From: Nitrospirota bacterium
Lineage (GTDB): Bacteria; Nitrospinota; Nitrospinia; Nitrospinales; VA-1
NCBI GenBank assembly: GCA_003235465.1
Contig: QJWD01000166.1
Coordinates: 1 to 5,134, forward strand
DNA: 5,134 bases
Direction of reading: 5' to 3'
The notes under the pieces were generated by a model. It saw nothing but the letters and a program-made list of their open reading frames with translations. It was not told the DNA's origin and searched no databases. A program made the position numbers and the translations under genes. Positions 1-5,134 of this stretch are shown one piece after another. Each line of letters starts with the position of its first letter. The first letter of the stretch is position 1.

Positions 1-155
1 CCCCCGGCAAGGGCGCGCCGCTGCTCGACGAGGCGCGGGCGCTCGGTGAGGACCTCACCGCCTTTCTCTCCACCTCGCCCTACATGGCGCTGGCGCTCAA
101 GGAGAAGGCTCAGGTTCCCTACTGGGATTTTGACGAAAATCACGGTGGATCTTGA
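1..155 (+). CDS. 3' end of an unidentified protein (partial)
   Basis: The third frame is open from the window edge to a TGA at 153-155 and gives about 50 C-terminal residues. Their composition is protein-like: an acidic/hydrophobic helix-like stretch (LLDEARALGEDLTAFL), then SPYMALALKEKAQ, then an aromatic, acidic tail (VPYWDFDENHGGS). The other forward frames are poorer: one stops early at TGA and the other is a run of Arg and Pro typical of a shadow frame. I do not recognise the family from this fragment. No signal or membrane segment is visible in the part present. The gene is followed by a 112-bp gap containing a candidate promoter, so the next gene is probably transcribed separately. The reading frame is fairly secure; the function is unknown. 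Confidence 0.6.
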   Translation, partial: PGKGAPLLDEARALGEDLTAFLSTSPYMALALKEKAQVPYWDFDENHGGS

Positions 156-180
156 TCTTTCGTTCTCCGAAGTTTTCGTT

Positions 181-186
181 TAAAAT
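181..186 (+). promoter_or_regulatory. Candidate -10 box (TAAAAT) upstream of the SDR-type oxidoreductase gene
   Basis: TAAAAT matches the sigma-70 -10 consensus at five of six positions and sits in an AT-rich patch of otherwise GC-rich sequence, about 80 bp before the ATG at 268. No good -35 hexamer is seen 16-18 bp upstream (TTTCGT at 158-163 is a weak match). The block around it closely resembles the one around the -10 box at 1140-1145, which supports it being a real element. Confidence 0.4.
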
Positions 187-204
187 GCCTTGTCGTTTCG
201 CGTC

Positions 205-231
205 GCCGATGGGCTTGGGCATGCCTGCGGC
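205..231 (+). other. Possible 5' leader hairpin
   Basis: GCCG (205-208) can pair with CGGC (228-231), and inside it GGGC (211-214) can pair with GCCT (223-226, including one G-U pair). The loop is eight bases, with a small 2x1 internal loop between the two stems. It would lie in the 5' untranslated leader, between the candidate -10 box and the ribosome binding site. With no aligned homologues this may be chance in GC-rich DNA. Confidence 0.2.
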
Positions 232-252
232 TCACGTTCTACATTTTTCATT

Positions 253-259
253 GGGGGAG
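253..259 (+). promoter_or_regulatory. Ribosome binding site deciding the start at 268
   Basis: GGGGGAG ends 8 bases before the ATG at 268. It supports that start over an in-frame TTG at 190, whose 26-residue extension would precede the Rossmann strand that normally begins such proteins. Confidence 0.7.
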
Positions 260-267
260 ACAGCCAG

Positions 268-1071
268 ATGAAACATTTTCTCGTCATCGGCGGCACCGGC
301 GTCATGGGCACCGCCGCCATCCAGGCCCTGCGCACGCACTATGGGAAGGATGCCTTCATCCTCGCCAACTGGTTCGGCAAGGAAGAGCCCGGTTTCAAGA
401 TTGAAGGGGCGGATGAAACCCTGTTCGGCGACATCACCTCCGAGGACTGCCTGAAGGCCATCAAGGCGGTCAACGGCGGCCAATACGACGGCCTGTTCTA
501 CGCCACCGCCCTGGGCGACGTGGGCATTCCCATCAAGAACGCCAGCGAAGAGCAGATTGCCAAATCCAACCGCCTGTCGTTCGACCCCATTCCCATGCTG
601 GAAAACAGCCTCAAGGTGGACCTCATCGTCGCCTATTCGACGTTTTACGTGATCCGCCACCAGCTCGCCACCTACGGCGCCATGGGTTACTCCAAGGAAG
701 CCATCGAGCGCTGGACGGTGCATCCGGGCAAAGCCCGCCACGCCTGCATCCGCGCCGGGCTGTTCGAATCGCCCTCGTCGAGGGGCATCAAGCTGCTCCT
801 ACGCAAGGTGGCCAAGAACCCGGAGAACCTCAGCGACCCGCTGCTCCGCTCATATTTCGAGAACGTGCCGTCGAGCGAGGGCATCAAGCGCTTCGAGGAA
901 GGCATCTTCCAGGAAGAAAAGGACACCTACGGCGACGCCCGCACCACCCAGGAGGATTTGTACCAGGCGCACCTGGAACTTTTCCGCTCCGAGAGCCCGC
1001 TGTTCATCAACGTCTGCGGCAAGCGCATCTGGCACACCGACCAGCCCCTCTTGCTCAAGGATTACCTCTGA
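268..1071 (+). CDS. SDR/Rossmann-type NAD(P)-dependent oxidoreductase, distantly FabV-like
   Basis: This 267-residue cytoplasmic protein opens with a Rossmann strand and dinucleotide-binding loop: FLVIGGTGVMG, with Gly8, Gly11 and Gly14 in the GxxGxxG spacing. GDI (54-56) and ATALGD (79-84) fit the later cofactor-contacting strands. Residues 119-143 hold a strand ending in AYS (Ser124), then Tyr136 and YSK (Tyr141, Lys143). This region resembles the catalytic part of FabV/trans-2-enoyl-CoA reductases, and so does the following GLFESPSSRGIK (164-175) and the C-terminal TTQEDLYQAHLELF (226-239). The protein is far shorter than FabV (about 400 residues), and the FabV Tyr-x8-Lys spacing is absent: the residue nine before Lys143 is Ala134, with Tyr136 nearby. 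Classic Tyr-x3-Lys is also absent. Reduction of an enoyl thioester or another carbonyl is therefore a guess; the substrate is unknown. The start is chosen for the ATG, the upstream GGGGGAG and the Rossmann strand directly after it. A hairpin follows the stop, suggesting a single-gene transcript. Confidence 0.85.
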   Translation: MKHFLVIGGTGVMGTAAIQALRTHYGKDAFILANWFGKEEPGFKIEGADETLFGDITSEDCLKAIKAVNGGQYDGLFYATALGDVGIPIKNASEEQIAKSNRLSFDPIPMLENSLKVDLIVAYSTFYVIRHQLATYGAMGYSKEAIERWTVHPGKARHACIRAGLFESPSSRGIKLLLRKVAKNPENLSDPLLRSYFENVPSSEGIKRFEEGIFQEEKDTYGDARTTQEDLYQAHLELFRSESPLFINVCGKRIWHTDQPLLLKDYL

Positions 1072-1072
1072 A

Positions 1073-1103
1073 ATTCCCCCGGTTAAGCGCCCTTAAGGGG
1101 AAT
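1073..1103 (+). terminator. Terminator-like hairpin after the oxidoreductase gene
   Basis: Two bases past the stop codon, ATTCCCC (1073-1079) pairs with GGGGAAT (1097-1103). Inside it TTAAG (1083-1087) pairs with CTTAA (1092-1096) around a four-base CGCC loop, leaving a three-base CGG bulge on the 5' side. That gives 12 perfect pairs. There is no T-run directly after the stem; the nearest is TTTT at 1121-1124. It is therefore either a weak intrinsic terminator or a 3'-end-stabilising structure. Confidence 0.5.
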
Positions 1104-1139
1104 CCAACCTGGGCCCTGTATTTTAGTAACAAATTGATT

Positions 1140-1145
1140 TATAAT
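1140..1145 (+). promoter_or_regulatory. Candidate -10 box (TATAAT) upstream of the GAF/HD-GYP gene
   Basis: A perfect TATAAT lies 74 bp before the ATG at 1220, in an AT-rich island. No convincing -35 is seen at 16-18 bp (CTGTAT and TGTATT are poor). The 17 bases from 1137 share 14 identities with the block around the -10 box at 181-186, hinting at a common promoter type. Confidence 0.5.
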
Positions 1146-1165
1146 GTCTTGCCGTAACACCGTGA

Positions 1166-1185
1166 GCGCGGGCCAAGTCCCGCGC
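1166..1185 (+). other. Leader hairpin upstream of the GAF/HD-GYP gene
   Basis: GCGCGGG (1166-1172) pairs perfectly with CCCGCGC (1179-1185) around a six-base CCAAGT loop. Transcription from the TATAAT at 1140-1145 would start near 1152, placing this GC-only stem near the 5' end of the mRNA. It could stabilise the transcript. It is too small to resemble a known riboswitch; in particular it does not show a recognisable c-di-GMP riboswitch. Confidence 0.35.
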
Positions 1186-1219
1186 GCGGCCATCATGCCC
1201 ACATAAGAGGTTTTGCGCC

Positions 1220-2896
1220 ATGCTCAAATCGTCACTCGAACATGTCCCCTATTCCGCCGACCCCTCACTCAACGAGGTCCTGAAAGGCGTGGTCAAGGAC
1301 GTCAAGGAACACGCCGACCGGCTGATGTCGCAAATCCGCGAACTCTCCAGCATCGGCCAGTCGCTTTCCGGCGTCTACGACCTCGACGATTTGCTCGAAA
1401 AGATCGTCGACAACGCCCGCGCCTTCACCCACGCCGACGCCGGCACACTATACATTAAAGAAAACGAGTGGCTGCGCTTCTCCATATTCCAGAACGACAG
1501 CCTCGGCATTCGCTTGGGCGGAAAGACCGGCGGCAGGATTCCCTACCCGCCCATCGCCCTCGACAAGAGCAACGTCTCGGCGTTCGTGGCGATGAACGGC
1601 ACCTCGGTGAACATCCCCGACGTCTACGACGCGGCGCTCTACGATTTCACCGGACCGAAAAAATTCGACCGCGCCACCGGCTACCGCTCCCGCTCGATGC
1701 TGGTGGTGCTGCTCAAGAACCACGAGGACGACATCATCGGCGTGCTGCAGCTGCTCAACGCGCGCGACAAGCGCACCGGCAAGGCGGTGCCGTTTTCCAA
1801 GGACTGCGAGAACCTGACCCAGTCCCTCGCTTCGCAGGCCGCCGTCGCCATCAGCAACGTCAAGCTGATCACCGACATGGAAAACCTGTTCGAGGCCTTC
1901 GTCAAGGTGATGGCGACGGCCATCGACGAAAAGTCCCCCGCCACGGGCGGCCACATCCGCCGGGTGGCGCACCTCACCCTGACCATGGCGGAAGCCATCC
2001 ATAATCAGGAAAGCGGCCCGTTCAAGCACATCCACTTCAACGAGGACCAGATGCACGAGCTGCGCATCGCCTCGTGGATGCACGACATCGGCAAGGTGAC
2101 CACGCCGGTGGAAATCATTGAAAAATCGAAAAAGCTGGAGACCATCTTCGACCGCATCGAACACGTGGGCCTGCGCCTCGAGTACCTGGTCGAGAAAACC
2201 AGGAGCAAGGGCCTGAAAAAGCAGGTCGAGGCCCTGAAGGCGGGCAAGGGCGCGGGCGAGCTTGCGCACATCGAGGAAGAAACCCGCCAGCAGGTCAGGC
2301 GGCTGCGCGAAATACGCGATTTTCTAACCGCTTGCAATGAACCCGAGGAAGCCCTGGACGACGAACGCATCGAGCGGCTCACCGCCATCGCCAAAACCAC
2401 CTATGTGGACGAGGCGGGCGAGCGGCAGCCCCTCATCACCCCGGACGAGTTGGAGAACCTCTCCATCCGCAAGGGCAGCATCACCGAGGCGGAGCGAAAA
2501 ATCATGAAAGAGCACGCCTATATGACGCTCAAGATGCTGAGCCAGATCCCCTTCACCAAGAAATTCCGCAACATCCCGCACTTCGCCGGGGCCCACCACG
2601 AGTGCCTGGACGGCACCGGCTACCCGCTCGGCCTGAAGGGGGACGAAATTCCCTTCGAGGGCAAGCTGATGGCGGTGACGGACATCGCCGAAGCCCTGAC
2701 CTCGGCCGACCGCCCCTACAAGAAGGCCATGCCCCTCGATGAAGTCTACCGAGTGCTTCGCTCGCTCGCCGACAAGGGCAAGCTCGACCGCGACCTGGTC
2801 GAACTGTTCATCACGGAAGATGTTTACGGCTTGTATAAAAGAAAGTATGAAAGCGAAAGGCCCGAGGGCGCCGAGCTGGGCCCGGCCATCGGCTAA
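1220..2896 (+). CDS. GAF domain plus HD-GYP domain protein, probable c-di-GMP phosphodiesterase
   Basis: This 558-residue protein has no membrane segment or signal peptide, so it should act in the cytoplasm. A helical N-terminus (about 1-50) leads into a GAF sensor domain (about 54-217, with NVSAFVAMNGTSVNIPDVYD typical of the family). A linker helix then leads into an HD-GYP domain (about 225-540). Visible metal and catalytic motifs are GGHIRRV (His245), the HD pair in WMHDIGK (His288, Asp289, Lys292), His432 in KEHAYMTLKML, HH at 459-460, DGTGYP (464-469) and Asp488 in TDIAEALTSADRPYK. HD-GYP enzymes hydrolyse cyclic di-GMP to pGpG or GMP; activity here is inferred from the intact motifs. 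About 100 extra residues (roughly 305-410) separate HDIGK from the His432 helix. I know this from a GAF/HD-GYP subfamily that also has Glu in place of the second Asp of DxxDALT. The ATG is preceded by AAGAGG (1205-1210) at a 9-base spacing. The GAF ligand is unknown. Confidence 0.93.
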   Translation: MLKSSLEHVPYSADPSLNEVLKGVVKDVKEHADRLMSQIRELSSIGQSLSGVYDLDDLLEKIVDNARAFTHADAGTLYIKENEWLRFSIFQNDSLGIRLGGKTGGRIPYPPIALDKSNVSAFVAMNGTSVNIPDVYDAALYDFTGPKKFDRATGYRSRSMLVVLLKNHEDDIIGVLQLLNARDKRTGKAVPFSKDCENLTQSLASQAAVAISNVKLITDMENLFEAFVKVMATAIDEKSPATGGHIRRVAHLTLTMAEAIHNQESGPFKHIHFNEDQMHELRIASWMHDIGKVTTPVEIIEKSKKLETIFDRIEHVGLRLEYLVEKTRSKGLKKQVEALKAGKGAGELAHIEEETRQQVRRLREIRDFLTACNEPEEALDDERIERLTAIAKTTYVDEAGERQPLITPDELENLSIRKGSITEAERKIMKEHAYMTLKMLSQIPFTKKFRNIPHFAGAHHECLDGTGYPLGLKGDEIPFEGKLMAVTDIAEALTSADRPYKKAMPLDEVYRVLRSLADKGKLDRDLVELFITEDVYGLYKRKYESERPEGAELGPAIG

Positions 2897-2990
2897 AAAA
2901 GACGCGACCGCCCGAAGACGGCCGTTACAAAAGGCGGAAATTGCTCTATCCTTGTAAGACTCCGGCTACGAAACACCTTGAAAAACGCGG

Positions 2991-3242
2991 TTACTTTTTC
3001 TTAGGCCGGTAGGGGCCGGTGCGCATGTAGTTGTCGTTCATCTTCATGTGCTCGTCGATCTCGACATCCGCGCCCTTGTTGTTCTTGGGATCGACGGTGA
3101 GCTGGTCGAGCTGTTTGAACGCTTCATCCTTTATTTTGCCGGACAGGAGTTTCGTCCTGTTCGTGCGCGCCCGGGCCGTTTTTCCCTTTTTCAGGGACTC
3201 CCGGTATTTTCGTTTATCGTCGTGAGAGATATTGAGAATCAT
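2991..3242 (-). CDS. Small, highly basic protein of unknown function
   Basis: This 83-residue - strand ORF starts at an ATG (3242-3240) with GAGG four bases upstream (3250-3247), a short but usable spacing. It has 22 Lys/Arg against 12 Asp/Glu and no Cys or Trp. The N-terminal half is a predicted basic helix region (KRKYRESLKKGKTARARTNR). The rest is mixed, with an acidic patch (DVEIDEHMKMND), and the tail ends in YRPKKK. There is no signal peptide or membrane segment. The composition would suit nucleic-acid or ribosome binding, but I recognise no family and this is inference only. It is convergent with the HD-GYP gene (94-bp gap) and divergent from the MgtE gene (61-bp gap). The reverse-strand overlapping frames contain long runs of hydrophobic and Ser residues and look like shadows. 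Existence as a gene is likely but not certain. Confidence 0.65.
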   Translation of the reverse strand: MILNISHDDKRKYRESLKKGKTARARTNRTKLLSGKIKDEAFKQLDQLTVDPKNNKGADVEIDEHMKMNDNYMRTGPYRPKKK

Positions 3243-3303
3243 AGGGCCTCATCTAAAATTACGGGTTGCACCGATTGCCGCCCCATCATGTTAGCAGAAT
3301 TCC

Positions 3304-4647
3304 ATGCCCATTGATGAAATAAAAAGACTGCTGGAAATGAGCGATCTGGAGGCGGCTCCGGGAATCAACGCCCTCGACCCCTTCGAGGTCGCCCGCCGGC
3401 TCTACGAGCTTTCGCCCGAGGACAAGGTTCGCATCTTCGGCCTGCTGGAAAACGATGAAAAACGCCAGGTTCTCCTGTACGAAACCGACCAGGAAAGCCG
3501 AATGGAGATCCAGGAGGCGCAACCCCCGGAGGCCCTCGCCCGCCTGCTGGACGAGATGCCGGAAGACGAGGCCGCGGACATCCTGCAGGAACACAGCGAG
3601 GAGGTGCGCGAGGAAATCCTCGATAAGATGGAGCCCGAGGACGCGGGCACCATCAAGGACCTCATCACCTACGAGGAGGAAACCGCGGGCGGCCTGATGA
3701 ACCCGCGCTTCAACGAAGTGCGCGGCAACCCGACGGCGGCGGACATCCTGATGAGCCTGAAACGCGACACCAGCCAGGACATCCCGCCCTATTTCTACCT
3801 GGTCGACGACCAACGCCGCCTGAAGGGCTATTTCAAGCTGCGCGACCTTTTGAATGTGCCGGCGCAGGCAAGAGCGCGGGATTTCGCATACCCCGAAACC
3901 CCGAAGGTGCTGCTCGGCGAAACCTGCGAAAAAGTCGCCAGTTTGATGGACAACGAACAGCTTTCGACCATCCCGGTGGTGGACGAAAACGACGTCATGC
4001 ACGGCATCATCACCTTCGACGACGTCATTCGAACCATGCAGGACATCGCCAGCGAAGATATCTTCACCATGGTCGGCACCGCCAAGGTGGACCCCTTCGC
4101 CAGAAGCATCGGCCGGAAAATCAGCGCCCGCGCCCCGTGGCTGTTCACCACCTTTTTAGGCGGCCTGGCCAGCGCCTTCATCATCGACGCCTTCCACGGC
4201 GCGCTGGTGGAGTTTGCCACCATCGTCCTGTTCATCCCCTTCGTCATCGGGCTTGCGGGGAATGTGGGCATTCAGGGGGCCACCGTCATCGTGCGCGGCC
4301 TCGCCACCGGCGACATTCAGAGCGACAACCTGCACACGGTGGTGCGGAGCGAGCTGCTTGTGGGGTTGGCCAACGGCCTGATATTCTCGGTGTTATGCGG
4401 CGGTTTCGTGTGGCTGGTGGCGGCGCCCTTCCTCGAGGCCGGCCCCTTGCTCGGCCTCACCGTCGCCAGCGGCATCTTCCTCGCGGTGGCCCTGGCAAGC
4501 GGCATCGGCTCCCTCACGCCCATGCTGTTCATTCGCCTGGGCATCGACCCGGCCATCAGCACCGGCCCCTTCGTCACCGTCATCAACGACATCACCGGCG
4601 TCGCCGTGTACCTGACCACGGCGTGGATCTACTTCACGTTTTTATAA
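3304..4647 (+). CDS. mgtE: MgtE-family magnesium channel/transporter
   Basis: This 447-residue protein has the full MgtE layout. A cytosolic, acidic, helical N domain (about 22-124, with repeats such as LLDEMPEDEAADIL) is followed by a CBS-domain pair (about 130-250) and a linking plug helix. The membrane part (about 277-446) has five predicted helices. Family signatures are clear: PFVIGLAGNVGIQGATVIVR (312-331) and GIDPAISTGPFVTVINDITG (413-432). Asp429 aligns with the pore Asp432 of Thermus thermophilus MgtE and Asp415 with its Asp418. In known members, Mg2+ binding to the N and CBS domains closes the inner-membrane pore, so uptake is gated by internal Mg2+; that should hold here. Length is normal for the family and nothing is truncated. 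The ATG at 3304 gives a typical N-terminus but has no clear ribosome binding site; the next in-frame ATG (3337) is not better. It is a single gene, flanked by genes on the opposite strand. Confidence 0.95.
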   Translation: MPIDEIKRLLEMSDLEAAPGINALDPFEVARRLYELSPEDKVRIFGLLENDEKRQVLLYETDQESRMEIQEAQPPEALARLLDEMPEDEAADILQEHSEEVREEILDKMEPEDAGTIKDLITYEEETAGGLMNPRFNEVRGNPTAADILMSLKRDTSQDIPPYFYLVDDQRRLKGYFKLRDLLNVPAQARARDFAYPETPKVLLGETCEKVASLMDNEQLSTIPVVDENDVMHGIITFDDVIRTMQDIASEDIFTMVGTAKVDPFARSIGRKISARAPWLFTTFLGGLASAFIIDAFHGALVEFATIVLFIPFVIGLAGNVGIQGATVIVRGLATGDIQSDNLHTVVRSELLVGLANGLIFSVLCGGFVWLVAAPFLEAGPLLGLTVASGIFLAVALASGIGSLTPMLFIRLGIDPAISTGPFVTVINDITGVAVYLTTAWIYFTFL

Positions 4648-4658
4648 GGGTTCGGCCG

Positions 4659-4907
4659 TCAACCGGCTTCCCCGTCCAGCTCCACTTCGATGAGCGGGGT
4701 GTCCACCTCGACGTACTCCCCCTCGCTCACGTAGAATTCCTTGACCACCCCCTCCACCTCCGAGAGCAGGGTGAAATACCCCTCGGCGATGATTTCAGCC
4801 ACGGCGGTGCCCTTGGTCACCTTGTCGCCCTGGCCGACGAGGTATTTGTCGATCTTCCCCGACGTCATGGTCGGGTACATGGCCGACATGAGAATGTAAT
4901 CCTCCAT
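4659..4907 (-). CDS. Stand-alone lipoyl/biotinyl-fold protein lacking the acceptor lysine
   Basis: This 82-residue protein is essentially one lipoyl-domain fold. MSAMYPTMTSGKIDKYLVGQ followed by GDKVTKGTAVAEI matches the first half of E2-type lipoyl domains (typical MPALSPTMTEGTI...GDKVEKGDVLAEIETDKA). VEGVVKEFYVSEGEYVEVDTPLIEVE matches the second half. At the hairpin where E2 domains carry ETDKA and biotin carriers carry AMKM, this protein reads IAEGYFT: there is no lysine to modify, and the segment is about one residue shorter. It may therefore be a non-lipoylated structural or adaptor relative, not a working swinging arm. No E2 catalytic or peripheral-subunit-binding domain follows. An in-frame GTG at 4949 would add 14 residues, but AGGAGG (4924-4919) precedes the ATG at 4907 by 11 bases and the fold begins there, so I prefer 4907. 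The stop is 11 bp from that of the convergent mgtE. Confidence 0.82.
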   Translation of the reverse strand: MEDYILMSAMYPTMTSGKIDKYLVGQGDKVTKGTAVAEIIAEGYFTLLSEVEGVVKEFYVSEGEYVEVDTPLIEVELDGEAG

Positions 4908-4918
4908 ATTGAAACATG

Positions 4919-4924
4919 CCTCCT
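4919..4924 (-). promoter_or_regulatory. Ribosome binding site for the lipoyl-fold gene
   Basis: On the - strand this reads AGGAGG, a perfect Shine-Dalgarno core, 11 bases before the ATG at 4907. The spacing is slightly long. It lies inside the extension that would arise from the GTG at 4949, which argues against that longer start. Another ATG one base downstream of the motif (4917-4915) is too close and in a different frame. Confidence 0.6.
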
Positions 4925-4967
4925 GAAACAGGATATGAGTGGACGGCACGCCGCCACCTTATTCCTT

Positions 4968-4973
4968 AATATA
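4968..4973 (-). promoter_or_regulatory. Possible -10 box (TATATT) for the lipoyl-fold gene
   Basis: On the - strand, TATATT sits in a local AT-rich stretch about 60 bp before the ATG at 4907. No -35 match is seen upstream in the GC-rich sequence at 4981-5007. It is one of the few promoter-like stretches in the gap, but the support is thin. Confidence 0.25.
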
Positions 4974-5010
4974 AAAACGCCGCCTCGCCCCGCTCCGCTC
5001 CCGCCTGGGT

Positions 5011-5016
5011 TATAAT
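5011..5016 (+). promoter_or_regulatory. Candidate -10 box (TATAAT) for the gene starting at 5080
   Basis: A perfect TATAAT in the context GTTATAATG lies 63 bp before the ATG at 5080 and stands out from the very GC-rich sequence just upstream. There is no recognisable -35 hexamer in that GC-rich stretch. The GTTATAATG context resembles the -10 boxes at 181-186 and 1140-1145 but not the bases after them. Confidence 0.4.
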
Positions 5017-5079
5017 GAAATAAATATCGATCACCCCAGACGGCCCATCCTCCACTCTTTCGGGTCGAAAACGAGGCGC

Positions 5080-5134
5080 ATGAACAAACTGACCCTGAGA
5101 ACCGGAGACGTTCTATTTGAACCGCTCTCCCGAA
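5080..5134 (+). CDS. 5' end of a probable cyclic-nucleotide-binding-domain protein (partial)
   Basis: From the ATG at 5080 the frame stays open to the window edge and gives 18 residues, MNKLTLRTGDVLFEPLSR. The pattern of a short beta strand followed by x-x-G-D-V-L-F-E-P resembles the start of a cyclic-nucleotide-binding domain (typical form: F-x-x-G-E-x-I-F-x-x-G-D). Such domains occur in Crp/Fnr regulators and in stand-alone or fused cNMP sensors; the fragment is too short to tell which. GAGG lies only three bases before the ATG, an unusually tight spacing. No ATG was found in this frame in the preceding 70 bases. A TATAAT sits 63 bp upstream. The assignment rests on about ten residues and should be treated as tentative. 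Confidence 0.45.
   Translation, partial: MNKLTLRTGDVLFEPLSR

Noticed and set aside
190..267. 26-residue N-terminal extension of the oxidoreductase from a TTG at 190
   Set aside because: The GGGGGAG at 253-259 and the ATG at 268 directly before the Rossmann strand make the shorter form much more likely; the extension overlaps the leader just after the candidate -10 box.
1140..1219. c-di-GMP riboswitch before the HD-GYP gene
   Set aside because: The leader is under 70 bases after the expected start site and has one small hairpin; the two-helix c-di-GMP riboswitch architecture is not visible.
1448..2269. Long - strand open frame opposite the GAF/HD-GYP gene
   Set aside because: Its translation is rich in Val, Gly, Ala, Arg and His with no domain pattern, as expected opposite a GC-rich gene; the + strand frame has clear GAF and HD-GYP motifs.
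2897..2990. Terminator between the convergent HD-GYP and basic-protein genes
   Set aside because: CCGCC (2908-2912) could pair with GGCGG (2933-2937), but the 20-base loop is poorly structured and no T-run follows on either strand.
3286..4002. Long - strand open frame opposite the first half of mgtE
   Set aside because: It is the mirror of a GC-rich coding region with clear MgtE N and CBS domains; no recognisable motifs of its own.
4648..4673. Bidirectional terminator between mgtE and the lipoyl-fold gene
   Set aside because: Only a four-pair stem (GCCG with CGGC around TCAAC) plus a separate GGG/CCC match is seen, it overlaps the end of the lipoyl-fold gene, and there is no T-run.
4137..5015. 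292-residue + strand open frame overlapping the end of mgtE and the lipoyl-fold gene
   Set aside because: It is dominated by Arg, His, Pro and Gly and overlaps two well-supported genes on both strands, so it is a shadow frame.

Overview
The window is GC-rich (roughly 60% by eye) bacterial chromosome, densely packed with short intergenic gaps. The gene types (soluble GAF/HD-GYP regulator, MgtE magnesium channel, lipoyl-fold protein, apparent cyclic-nucleotide-binding protein) fit a free-living Gram-negative bacterium, perhaps of deltaproteobacterial or Nitrospinota type. That placement is a low-confidence impression: no marker gene is present. There is no sign of mobile elements, CRISPR, rRNA or tRNA.

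Layout. Positions 1-155 hold the 3' end of an unidentified + strand gene. A leader with a candidate promoter follows, then a 267-residue Rossmann/SDR-type oxidoreductase (268-1071) that looks like a short, diverged relative of the FabV enoyl reductases. A terminator-like hairpin lies just past its stop. A second promoter and hairpin-containing leader precede a 558-residue GAF plus HD-GYP protein (1220-2896), a probable c-di-GMP phosphodiesterase. Convergent to it is a small, very basic unknown protein on the - strand (2991-3242). That gene diverges across a 61-bp gap from a complete mgtE-type Mg2+ channel gene (3304-4647). Convergent with mgtE, 11 bp away, is an 82-residue stand-alone lipoyl/biotinyl-fold protein on the - strand (4659-4907) that lacks the usual acceptor lysine. 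The window ends with the first 18 codons of a + strand gene (from 5080) that reads like a cyclic-nucleotide-binding domain.

How they fit together. The alternating strands and separate leaders argue against one operon; most genes look like single transcription units. Two leaders (before the oxidoreductase and before the HD-GYP gene) share a 17-bp block around the -10 box with 14 identities, so they may be co-regulated. No novel multi-gene system is evident. The most unusual points are the lysine-less lipoyl-like protein, the short FabV-like oxidoreductase and the unidentified basic protein.
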